In this document: positions 36,831 to 48,700 of the stretch, in pieces
Layout: each line of letters begins with the position of its first letter
Numbering within the stretch: the stretch's first letter is position 1
Assembly (NCBI GenBank): GCA_009767595.1
Contig: VSDK01026260.1
Coordinates: forward strand, 236,054 to 300,053
Length of the DNA stretch: 64,000 nt
Direction: 5' to 3'
Source: Symbiodinium kawagutii
Taxonomy: Eukaryota; Sar; Dinophyceae; Suessiales; Symbiodiniaceae
Notes under the pieces: model-generated
Database searches by the model: none
The model's input: the letters and a program-made list of their open reading frames with translations, nothing else
What the model was told of the DNA's origin: nothing
Translations under genes and position numbers: made by a program

Positions 36831-36943
36831 ATGGCTGTGGGTCAAAACCCTGTACCCCTGGTTCCCCTATCATTAACCTTTGTTTCCCTTACTGTTGTTG
36901 GTTGTCATCCCCCATTAGTTAATCAATATTGACCCATAGCCAT
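36831..36943 (-). mobile_element. Short inverted-repeat element, family A copy 2
   Basis: 113 bp bounded by ATGGCTGTGGGTCAA and TTGACCCATAGCCAT, a 15-bp terminal inverted repeat with one mismatch. It aligns over its full length with 25945-26067 in the opposite orientation. No coding capacity. The size and ends are those of a MITE. Related short elements are known to create introns (introners) in dinoflagellates, but this copy is not in an intron I could define. Confidence 0.78.
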
Positions 36944-37178
36944 ATCGTTTGTTATCACAGCCTGGCTTCCCGTAGAATCAACAGCAGCAACACCTGGGAG
37001 CATCACAGGCTGAAGGGAACTTCGTCCAAAATGCGTTGCTTCGAAGCGCCCTGCCTGGGAGCGCAAAATGCGTTGCGCGTTGCGCAGCCAAGGACCACTC
37101 AAAAATGCAGGAAATGGCGGGAAAATGTTTGATGATGTTTGATGCACCTTGAAGGTTCATCATGCTACCATATGCTAC

Positions 37179-40138
37179 CCAAACATGGCACAAAAAAGCA
37201 GCCCATGTATACATTTGCTGAAATATACCTTCGACCTTCTCAGGAGATGTTTCCAACTATCCCTGACACAATTTGCTCCCATCATTTGCAGTTACCCGTG
37301 GCTGTTGAGTTTTGACCTAGGAAAGGAAGTGACGTGTACCTTTCCAGCGATCAACTTCCAGTCAACCATGGCTAGTGTGGCAAACCCTGCTTGGCCTCCC
37401 ATCTGGACCCCTGTGCAAATGCAGATTCTACAAAACAAACAACCCTTGTGGCTCTGCCATGGCGCCTACGGTCACAAATGGGTTAAAAGACCAGCATGAA
37501 ATTCGACAGCTTGTCACAAGGCACATGGAGCTCAGAAAACCAAAAGTGTCTCAACGAGCTGGGCGCTTCATTTGCGGTGATCAGCGGTTTCCATCGACTT
37601 GGTCTCCGAAGACAACCCGAAAAAAATGCATCCCATTACCCAAAATCTTGGCCCCATGGTTGCCACTGCCCCTTTGAATCTGTGCCAAGGTGCACGTACC
37701 ACACTGCGGACACAGGCGTTTGGAAATGCAACGACCTGTTGTGATGCCACCGGTTATCCCGAGAGCAAGGTCTAACCATTCATGGCATCAAGCTACATGG
37801 AATTCCAGTGCCCACTTGGTTGATGTTCATCGGCAACCGTTCCAAAGGGGGGAGCCATACCGAGGCATTATCCAGGCCAAATGAGTCTTGATTATTTGGC
37901 CAAGTATGCACTGTTCATCGCTATTTCCAACAGTATTAGCGACAAAATAAAACAAATGCATTCCTACATGCATCCCTCAGCGGAATGATGTCGCAGCTTC
38001 GTCAAAGACAACCACAAGGCACGCGGCATGCTGAAACTTGTAAAGCAGCTCACTTGTCAGAACAAAACGATAGAGAGAATTGCAGCAGCGTAGATCAATG
38101 AATGTCAATGACAAACAAACACCGAAGGGACACGTTCATAAGGCTAGACTATAGAGGAATATGAGAAACAAGCCAGGTTGGTGACAAACAAATTGCTGAA
38201 CAAATGCTGGAAGTAACCAGGCTGCATGTCGCATTGCAACCTGCCTTCAACACTGTCTCAAGATTTTGAAATGTAAAATGTAAAGCACATCCACAGGCAC
38301 TCCTACCTGGGTCCGAAAGGTCCATATCTGTCTGTTACCAGTTGATCAACCCTGGCATGAAAAATTGAAAGTGGTTCAACAGTTGCACATCGTCGAAACC
38401 TCAGGGAAATCCCTTGCATAGTTGGCCGTTGGCCAAAAAAGTGGCCCCATGATTTCCCATGTCACCTGTGATTGATGAGAATTGGCCAGTTGCCAGGCAC
38501 CATATCCCAGGTAAAGCCAACCAAGAAGATCCAGAGCAGGCTGACACACTCTCAGCGGAATCATGCCAGTTTGCACTGCAAATGCCCATCCAACACCACT
38601 TCAATAGTCTTCACGAAACGTCGCAGCATGCCAAAGGCCTGACATCATTCAGGGCACGAGCAGTGGCAAGTGAAAATCTGTTGGTTCTTTGGCAAAGTAC
38701 GGTCCATGAACAATCATATAGAGGTGAGAATGGGGAAATCCTGGGAATCTGACCTCTGACAAATGACTGGCCCAGGAATACGGAGATGCCTTTGCTCTGC
38801 GGAGTAAGACAGGCCGCCATGCTGCATCCAGAAGCTTTGGAAGCGACCTGGGGCCCTATAAATTTATGACGTCCAACCCATGGGCCCCTCACCGCTGCCT
38901 GTCTGTAGATCTGTCGCTTGTGAAAGGCAGCACGTTCTCGAATGTAACTGAGCGAGAGTGGCTCAGTCAATTTGGTGGTCGGGGGACTTGGAGGATGGAT
39001 CACAAGTTCGCCATGGATCCTTTGCTTAAGCTCTCCCATCAATCAGTAGTGCAACCGGCATGCCATTGCTCTGTGGGACCCTGTGTTGGATTTCGGCAAA
39101 TGATCAAGCCATTCGGAACCATTTCGATGTATTCGATTGTCACGGCTTCCAATATCTTAGTTTTTTCCATGGGCGAGAAAAAGCCCCGAAGAATAGTGGC
39201 GAAGACCTCCAATCATTAAACATCTGGCTTGAAATTGCTAGAATCAAAATGATGCAACCATAGCGACATGCAAACAATCATCCAAGTTGAGAACCCCCAA
39301 CCTATCTCAACCTCCAGGCGGACGTAATAAGAGTGCGCCCAGTCCGCTCCAGTGGCTGCGGGAGCGCACTCCCGGGTGGTTCTGTATGCTGTCTCGGAAT
39401 CCTGGAAGGTTTCATCTTCCTCTGGGATTGGCATCACCTGCAGCGACCGATCCACTGAGAAAAAGGGTTTCCTCCCGACATGCTGTCCCCCCATGCAGAA
39501 AACAAACTTTGGTCCTACAACCGTCCTGAAATCTCTGCGGTGGTGTACCTCCGCTGTGTGTGGAGTAATCTGCAGCAATGCAACCACTGAGTGTATCTGT
39601 AAATGGTATATGGCACTCGTACGATGGGTTTCCCTAGGGTAACCCTGGGGCGGTTGGGCATGGCATCACCGACACCTCAGTTGGTACATTCCCATTTTTA
39701 AATTTGTTAATAGTTGAGGTGCTCCTGATACGATACTGATTCTTCACCTAAGCCACAACCAATAAAATTCATCATAGTCTTTGTTATTCTTGCGAATGAT
39801 CCATTGCTATGATATGATCTGCAATTTGTTATTGCCATCATAGTGTTAGGATCAAATTAGGTATATGATGTGGTCTGCCATTCTATGCCCCGCAACGCTG
39901 CAGCTGCGGGTGGCTCCCAGCTTTTTGTCCCACGTGGCGAAGCGTCAATCGATGCCGACTTTTAGCGTCCGGGCACCGGGCGGGCGCCAGGGCGCCAGGG
40001 CGTGGCTCTACCAAGGCGTGTCCATGGAAGTGCCCCTGCCATCCCAACATATGCAATAACCAAGCTACTATTTTGCCTACCCTGTGCTTGCCAATGACCA
40101 CAAAACTGCCGAGGAAACGGTTGGCGACTCTGGGGCAC
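37179..40138 (-). CDS. Multi-exon gene, function unknown
   Basis: Proposed exons, all starting at AG|G: 40138-40081, 39548 to about 39307, 39019-38893, 38847-38754, 38638-38577, 37735-37640, 37386-37340 and 37235-37179. Phases agree at most joints; those after 38754 and 37640 do not, so at least two exons or donors are missing. The best exon, 39548-39307, reads about 80 residues including VVGPKFVFCMGGQHVGRK, an acidic PIPEEDETFQDSE stretch and TGADWAHSYYVRLEVE. Others give IHGELVIHPPSPPTTKL, SKGISVFLGQSFVR, AFGMLRRFVKTIEVVLDG, VSAVWYVHLGTDSKGQWQPW and FATLAMVDWKLIAGK. All look like globular protein, but I recognise no family. Donors are mostly GT, with a possible GA at the second exon. The gene starts close behind the kinase stop codon on the same strand and may continue left of 37179. 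Confidence 0.52.
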
Positions 40139-40365
40139 CTCAATCTTGGACCCGCCCAATTTCAAGTTTCAGCCATTCGTTGGGCAAAGCAAGAAGAAAA
40201 CACCGACTGTAAACTGCATTTTTACAAACAAATACAATAAGTTCAGACAAATTATGATAGATAATGACAGGATGATTTTCAAAGGAGCAAGCATGATATC
40301 ATGATATTTGGAATGGTCAAACTCCATTCCAGAAATTTGTCAAACGTTAACGCCTCAGGGAACCA

Positions 40366-40556
40366 TCACTGGCCCTGGTAAGTGAAGCCTTCGAAGTGAA
40401 CGCCAGCTCCGGGGCGGTTGTCCGCTTCAGACATGCCCAATGGCATATCCACGAACTCTTTCCTCAGCCAAGGGAGGCATAAGCCAAGGGACGATGTTGA
40501 TGAAGAAGAGAATGGTCGTGAGGATGATGATGTTGATGAAGAAGAGAATGGTCGTG

Positions 40557-40618
<62 letters not shown>

Positions 40619-40619
40619 A

Positions 40620-40663
<44 letters not shown>

Positions 40664-42717
40664 AATAGTGGTCATTTTTTTGCCAGGGCATCCACTCATG
40701 ATGAAGTGATTTTGATTTAATAGATGACCATTCACCACATCGTGGATGATTATCTTTGTTATTTGATGATCTGGATGATGACTGATGAGGGCAACGTTGA
40801 TGATTATGATTCTGAGCCAAATGGTTGCCCCTGATTCTTTATCCGTGACAGTACGCTTGTGATGAACAATATATTATTTATATATAACCCTAAAACATCT
40901 ATGATCACAGCATGTGTAATATTGACCTATATAAATATGTCAGGATTGCCTGGGTGACACCATGATGAAAACCAACTCAAATTACACTACTGTACTTACT
41001 TGGTTGGATACCAGTGGATTGCGCAAAAACATCAACCAGCCATTGACGGCTTGGTTGATAGGAGGATGCGCACCAAACACTGGTTGTAACAATCCATTGC
41101 GAGGTGCTCTGAATTTTGCAACCTTGCAATCCTTTCCTTTGCAAAGTACAGTGCTAGGGTATTGATTGCCGAAGGTTGTGGTTTGGCCATGCCTGCTCTC
41201 CAATGGAAAGGTATTGGAATATCTTTGGCGTGGCGGAAAAGTCATCCAAACATTTGAATTGCAACTAAACGCACAAATGAGCTATTGGCTCCCGCATGAA
41301 GACCAACCAGTTTTGGTGATTTGTGGGGATTACCACCGTGCCACGCCATACGCTTCAACAGCACATCCGCTCTTATCATCACCATCCCACCGGCGAAACA
41401 CATCTAATAGGGAATAGATATCCAAATGAACCCAACCGCATCGCGATGGCTCAAGGTTGGCTTTTCATTTCTAGCTAGCAGGTTTTCTGATAGAGGAGCT
41501 GCCATGGATGCTGACCATGCGTGTAGAAGGGAATTCATCAGTTATCCACCCAGCAACGGTGTCCAAACATGTCCAAACCCCAACTGGACCACATCAAATG
41601 CTGAATTTTCTGGTCCAAACATGTGGAAGTTCCAGCACTCCGTAGTTCACTACGTCTGTTCCAAGCGGCTCAAAGTTCGAAACGTCGCCTGCACCTGCCA
41701 CCTTGGGCTTGAATGGTGGCGTCACCGAGCGCTGGTAGAGCGCCTGCCAGTGGTTGTGGCTGCTGTGACGGCCAAGTTTTTCATCACGAAAACAACTGAA
41801 CTTTTGATTTCAAAAGGATATAGGATCCTTTTCTAATGCAGTCATGTTGGCAACTAAAAACTTAAAGGCATGTTGGGTGGTGGGTTGCATGATGAAGGAC
41901 TCCATGCAGCTGGGCCAAACCATTCAGGGGAAGTAGCAAGTCAAGAAAACCGCTGGCAATGGCTTCTCACAAGACTCATCAGGTAAAAAAATCTGAACAT
42001 GTTGACTTCTGGAAGGTCCATATTAAAGACCACTGCAAGTTTTACCACAAATAGCTGGGGATCCTCCCCGTTGCTAAACATTTCCGTGCTTTTCATGCAG
42101 CAAGGAATGAACCTCCCTGGAACATGGCTGCATTATGACCAGCTGTAGAAATACATACCTGCAAACCAGTGTAGTATGATGCGCATGTAACACAGCATGA
42201 AACACATGTTTGTAGCGACTGGAAATGTATGTGCGCATTTCAACGTACACATGTAAAAAAACATACATCCTCCAAAACAATCCAAAACATCTGAATATGG
42301 TGAGAAAGGGTTGCCCTTACTGTTCCCCAAAAAAGGGTGTGGCAAAGGGTGGCAGCCACTGACGTGTGATTGTCGCGGATCATGAAAGAATATGAGGAGT
42401 ATAACTATATAATATTAAAAAACACAAGAAATACGGTGCGTCATGGTACGTCATTGCTCCATCGACTCTCAGAACCAATGTTGAATATAATCAAACCACG
42501 AAAACATTACCCACCCGCTATCAATCATTATTAAAACGTATCTGATAAGATCTCTAAGTAGCCCACGATCACCAATTGACGAACCACATGGCAATCCATT
42601 GTGAGCAATTGTATATATAAGCGTGCGCATGTGGACAAACCAATGGAAGGTGGCCGGCCATGTTTCACACCTGCCAATCCACGGTGGAGAAGAAACTATG
42701 TGCTCGAACTTCTGCAC
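40366..42717 (-). CDS. Kinase exons 16-18, AGC C-terminal tail
   Basis: Exon 16 (42717-42671) gives [15 protein letters not shown], equivalent to the family's AEEVKxHPFFxxIDW. Exon 17 (41743-41670) gives [15 protein letters not shown] then DVSNF and closes at a GC donor. Exon 18 (40462-40366) gives [12 protein letters not shown] and the terminal [10 protein letters not shown] followed by TGA (40368-40366). The tail wraps the N-lobe in AGC kinases, and its hydrophobic motif docks there. A typical S/T-P turn motif is not obvious. Confidence 0.93.
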
Positions 42718-45700
42718 CTCCGCACAGCAAGCAGGTTTTTCTTTTCCACAACCGTGACGACGGCTCTCGGAAAAGTTGGAGCAAGGTAGAGGAGCAGGCA
42801 TTTCAAGGGTCCATTTGCATGACGCTTGGCGAATTCAAAAAAAGGTTTCAGCATAGGATATATAATGATATATAGGATATCATAGTACATGTTACACTGC
42901 ATTGCAGAAGATGTTGCAGGCATGTCGTGCAGGGATGCGGTCAAGAGACCGTCGTCTGGGCCACCGCCAAGTCGGGATTCTGGCTGTCTTGTCAGCAAAC
43001 CTCCAGCTGTGGGAAAGTGGGTTCGTGATGGCGTGAAATAAATCATACAAAATCCCCTGGGCAGCATGAACGCCTGAAAAAATGCCTCCTAACTCAAGGT
43101 GTTTCAAGAAGGATTTCGGATTTTCAAATATGTTCATGTTCAAATTGTGAATGACAAAGTAAAGAACACCTTCTAACCAATCAGTGGATAAAACACGATT
43201 ACAATAATATTGCATACGCACTCAGCATAGTTACCTTGCGACATCTTGCGACAAATACAAAGCAACCTCCCAGGTCTCAATGCTGTGCTGCGCGCCTTGT
43301 AACAAAGCCTTTGCCACCGCACTGATGTACTGAGGGTATTGCAGCTGAGCTCTTCGAATTCGATCGAACAGCAAATTCCGGTCCTGCTGGGCACTGGGGA
43401 CACTTGAAACCGAAAATGGACGGAGATGGTGCGTTTGTTAGTTGCTTGACATGGTGAAAGGTTGGCAGAACCTGAAGTGCTAGAAAAAAGTGTGGTTGGA
43501 TGCCAGCCATGGTAGCACTTGAGGTTCCCCATTGACCTTTCACCCTGAAGATTCGGGAGAGAATGGTCGTTACAAGAGAAAAACAAGTCACCATATATAT
43601 ATTCGAACAGAACAGTCATTCGTTGGATGCCCTATCTCCCTAAAGTCATTGATCTCTTGTGGTTCAAACACAAGATCAACCCCACCATCGGCAGTTTCAG
43701 ATTCTTCCAACCATGCAGCCAAAATCTTGTAACTCCTGAATTGGTTTCTTCCACAGCTGCTACCTAAATTTCTACCACTCCTCGTCTTGCTTCCAAACTT
43801 ACTTGGTAAATCCTGGCAACAATGGCAAACACATGCAAACACCCTAAACAATTAACAGTCCCTTGGCGGTATAATCGGCACGGGCAAAAACACAAAGAAC
43901 AATACAATCGAGAAAACATTCCCCAGATTTCCCCGGCAATCAGAAAGCAAAACATTACAATTAAAAAACCAATTCCGCGACATGGTATTTGTTTCCCGGT
44001 CACCGAAAACAAAGAATGCATAAAAATATAACAATCAAAGCAAAACGAGACCACCGTTCGTATGGCCTAGTGGGAGAACCGGGTGATATTCAACCTCTTC
44101 TCTGACTCTGGCCCTATGAATTCTTTTTGAGCTTCGTTTGGCCAAGATGTACTTGTCTCAAGAAGCACAAACTCGCAAGTTTCAGGCCGAAGGAATTCTT
44201 TTTCCCATCGATCACCAAACGAGTGTGTGCCGGTGTGACATGTGCCATCATAGGTACTCACCTCTCAATCATCTCAGCATTTTGGGGTCATCCCAATGCT
44301 AACAGAATCTCCTGAGTGTAGTAGGGCGGCAAACCCGTCAACATTTCGTAGCACAAAGCGCCTAAAGAATACCTCGGAGCTTGCAATGAGTGGAGGATTG
44401 ATCAGTTTTTCAACAATCCCCAAGCACAAAATGAATTGATTTGTCATCCAAGGTGGATGGACATCAAAAAATGAAAGGAGCCAATCAACATCAGCTAGCT
44501 GGAAGTTCCACTCCCCCAGCAAGCTCCAGCGAAGCAACAGCAGGTTGGTTGTTTGAAGCCCAAGGAAGGTATGGGTCCCTTCAAAAGCATTCAAAAGCCG
44601 CAATCCTAGCTACATGCAGAAAGCAACACGATCAACACCATTGAGCCTGCTGAAACCGCCGCCAAACCGATTGGTATATCTGCCCTACCGTTGGATATAC
44701 GCCCAGTGATTGCTGATGAATCACGATAGGGTGGCGCGAATAGATGGTGCAAAATGTGTTGTGTACATCCAAATTGTGATTTCGCGACAGACTTGATTCA
44801 TGTCATGGGGCTACCTTAATGTGTGAACAGAACCAACTTGAACCAACCTTTCTACCAACTGTTACCTGCCACCAAATGCCACCAGTCTATGCTGCAGCCA
44901 GGGAGCCAATCCACTGCCTTCCCATGACCTTTGCTGTCCAAAAGCTCGGGCGCAAGGTACTCAGGGGTTCCACACATCGTCCGAGCGGAGAAGTTGTCGC
45001 AAATGCCTCCACCGAAGGATGGAAACACGGAGCAAAATCCCAATCAACAAGATTGCTCTCATGGAAATGGGACCGCCCAAATGGGGGCAATGCCATCTTT
45101 CAGTGTAATGCATCGTGCAGCCCATTCCAGCCTTCCTTTGAAAGCCCAAAGTCTGTCAGTTTCGCCTCAAGTGCCAGAATTGGAACAAGAGGTGGCTGGA
45201 ACGACTCAAATGCATAACAATGCCGTCACATATGCATCTGACGTGGAAGTGTCAAATACAACTATACAGCTGTGCAACTGCAAAGAAACTCAGGATCAGG
45301 ATTTGATGAATGTTTTTCTATGGCTAGCTGGTTCTGTATTTGGCCTTCGTCATGACATTGGCTAATTCTTTCTGAGTGAATGCAAAGGACAGAACTAGAT
45401 GGTCATACATTGAAACAAGTACTTAACGTGGACCCACAACACAGGCATTGCTGGACTGCACATATTCGGACGTGTGACAAACATGTGCCCAGAAAAAGCA
45501 AATGGAGCCGCACATCCCGCAAAATGCTTGGAAACTTGAAGTTGCTTGCCCGAGGAAAGCCATGCTCAAGCTGCAGTTCAACTTTGCTCCTGTGACTCAA
45601 GTTGCCGGAAGTTCAACTTGTTCAGTGATTTTGTCGAAGGCATCTAGGCTTGGGGGCACTCATAGAATCAACCAGCATGCCTCTGCTGGTAGAGTCAGAT

Positions 45701-48700
45701 TGGGGGTAAGAGTGGCCACTCAAATCATGCTATCACTGGAGGAGTCTTCCACATTGATGCCGCAATGGTGCACCACAGTATGCCCAACCATGGTTTACCA
45801 ATATTTTCTAAATTTTTGGTTTGGTTATCTTCCTTCTGTCGTAATTGCTTTTGATAATTGCAATTTTTGGATGTTCCTGTTGGATCCTGTTGGACATTGT
45901 TTTTATCATTCGTATCATACTTTGATATCTTTGATGGATGTGGGGTACCCCATCTGGTAAACTTTGCGTTTTCTTTGTGTCAAGCCCGTGTCGTAGTGGG
46001 ACCATGTGGATCCTTGTGGGGGTCTTCACTTGGCCGGTCCATGTCACAGTTTCGACCGTGGACGACGGTCTGCCCAGAAATGATTCTGAAACATCTCACA
46101 TACCGCTCATTCCACTGAAACGACCACTTTTCTGTCTCTTCCCATTATGAAAACACAACATGCCATGCTCAGCCTCTGCTGTGAGCCCAGTGGCATGACC
46201 GCATTCATCCAGCAACACATTCTCGGGTTTCAGATCCCTGCGCCACAGGAAAGTTTTGGGCGCGGGACTCACTGCGAAGCGTCGCACCATTTTTGAGAAT
46301 CGACCCATTAGGCCATCACTGTTCCGAAAGGCTGTTTCAATCAGAGTTGGAGGATATCCACCGGGGATCCCGAGTGGGAGCTCTTTACCTCATCCAACAT
46401 CAAGTCAAGTGACTGGCTTTTTGCGTGCCCCATGCGCTCAACATCTGATGGGAGCTGGCATCCAGCAGTTGGTTTTCCAATCAGTCTCCGTATCTGTCAT
46501 CTATACGACAAATCAACCCAGGTGTTCCTTTGAGCTGCAGTTGGAGTTCCCTGAGGTGCCTGAAGATGATGTTTAAGCTGTGCAAGTATTCCAGGGCCAA
46601 GAGTAGCTCGCAGGTGTAGAACCTCCACAACAAACGGGGTGCTGGATCATGTTGAAGCGTTTAAAATCATGTTACATTATCCATACGTATGCTCCAACAA
46701 TTGTGGCATCGTGTTGGGTACCTTCTGAAAGGCATGAACCAACCACTTTACCTTCTGGTTCTGATGGCGATTCAAAGGAAATGACAATGACGGATGGATT
46801 TTCCAGCCGTGTCACTGCGTACATCAAACGCGGATGTGAAGTCCCAAAATGGTTACCTCCAAATTGACTCTTTTGTGCCCTTTCCCCGCTCACCGTTACA
46901 TCATTTTGTAGCTTAGGGCGGCGGTTGATACGGCACACCGTTGGCAATATCCTCTCAGACTTGTTCCAGTACATCATTGACGCGATCCTCACTGCTTTGC
47001 AAAATTCTTGCAAATTGCTTTGTTTTGGGGGAGTGTCAGGATCGTGTACGAAGGCTCCTGCACATCTTCCCTTGCAATTCTTTGACTTTAAGATTTTGTT
47101 TCAAACTAATGAAAGAATCGGCATCCAAGAAAAAGAATCGAAACATACACCATCAGTTTGGCAAGGCCTCCTGTAATTTCACTTCTGACCCTATGTTGAC
47201 CACGCATTTCACTTCAGTCCCTTGGCTCGTAACGGCCCCGAACCCTCCCTCCCGCTGTCCCGCCTCGTTCGGCCCTCCGAGAAGCGTCCCGCACGGCTGA
47301 GATGAAAAAAGAGCTCTCCACCCGGACAGTAGTCCAGGACCAGGTACAACCTGAAAGGAACGGCATGGAACCATGGATGGGACGATGGGACCATTGGACA
47401 GGCCATGGTTGACCGTGGATGATCACGGGAATGGCACGAGGTGCCTGAGATCTCAGCAAGATTGCTGGAAACATTGGGGCTTTTCCTATAGGGACTGAAG
47501 GGATCACAATGGGATGTGTAAACAGCAGTTGTCCTTTCCCCAAAGCTTTCACTGAGAAGTCTCACTTCTTGGGCGTCTGAAAGGCATAGTGCAGGGAGAC
47601 AATGAAGGGATGGGAGACATGCTCCAACACCTCACCAAGCGATGCCCAGCAGCAGCGATGGTGAATCATGTGACGTCTCACTGTGTTCCTTCTCATGCGC
47701 ACTCACTATGGCACTGATGAACACCTCTTGATACTCCTGTGCAATCCCATGAAGAACCCATAGATTAGAGCTATCATTTTCACACGGACTTGCGGCTAAC
47801 TATATAATTCAACAAATACAGTTTGAATTACAATTTCACCCATTGTTTCAATACAATGTGGGAAATTTGGGAAAGTAATGGCAATGATCTACTCATCGTG
47901 TAGCTTTTATTAATCATTACCTCACAATCAATCGATAAACTGCTTGGCTTGGCATCGCTGAAACGCAGGCAGTGCACATTTCTCTCCGTCTTGGTATGCT
48001 CAACCTGGTTGCCTCAGCTGTCTGCCCGCAGTGGGACACGAGGTGGTGCGGATGAATGTTTCACCTGCCATGAGCCATTGACCTGTCACATGACCATGAT
48101 ACATACCGATAACAATCTCGGGGAGATTTTGCCCAAAAGCTACAAAAACCTGTCCACTCAGCAGTCCGGTGAAGGGGACACTTAAAATACCGCCTGAATC
48201 CCGCCGAGACGTTGAGGAGTTTGTTTTGAATCTGGCCTGATGGGACTACATCGTTTTCCTAGTTGTCAACTGTAGGGTTATCGCCTCATCACATGCAGCC
48301 AATCGCCTGGTGTTGATCAGCAAATGCCCTGTCTTGTCACAAGGTGAACGAGCATGCAGAATTCCATTGCACCGTGGACAACGCCTAGATATCCTAGAGT
48401 GACCGCGAACGAGGCTGGAAAGTGCTGGACCCCCAAACTAACAAACTCTGCTCAATACTATGCATTAGGACATCCTCAACGGGCTTGGCTCAGGAACGGT
48501 TCAGGACGTGCTCCTTTCGCAGCCTAAAGTGGAATCACGGCTTCAGTTGGTGTGCTGCGTTGAGACTGGTGCCGCATGAAAGGATATGATTTTCCCTACA
48601 TTTCTCTCCAAATCATGTCTCAGCACTGCCCAGCAGTGATTGTTTGACCACTGAAATCCCATGTGTTGGATGGTCAAAATTCAGGATATTTGTGTTGCAA

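Larger units (their letters stand above)
35302..37178. other. Non-coding, low complexity
   Basis: No gene supported. Contains the GAT-rich repeat at 36393-36510, a tandem AGGGAAC-type 10-bp repeat at 36730-36768, and the family A element at 36831-36943. Confidence 0.4.

Noticed and set aside
40418-40720. 100-codon plus-strand frame with a poly-Asp run
   Set aside because: It is the GAT microsatellite in the last kinase intron; the same DNA also reads poly-Met, poly-Ile and poly-His in other frames.
42066-42105. Minus-strand [11 protein letters not shown] as a kinase exon between exons 16 and 17
   Set aside because: It follows AG|G in the right phase, but exons 16 and 17 already join directly to give the conserved DWQ-ALY...PPFKP order with no residues missing.
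42801-42840. Minus-strand EFAKRHA reading as the kinase AEVKxHPFF step
   Set aside because: No AG|G acceptor precedes it. The exon at 42717-42671 (AEVRAHSFF) fits the motif, phase and splice rule.
44819-45217. Plus-strand 132-codon frame and neighbours at 44.8-46.0 kb
   Set aside because: They are antisense to kinase exons 11 and 12 and their introns,  with no domain of their own.
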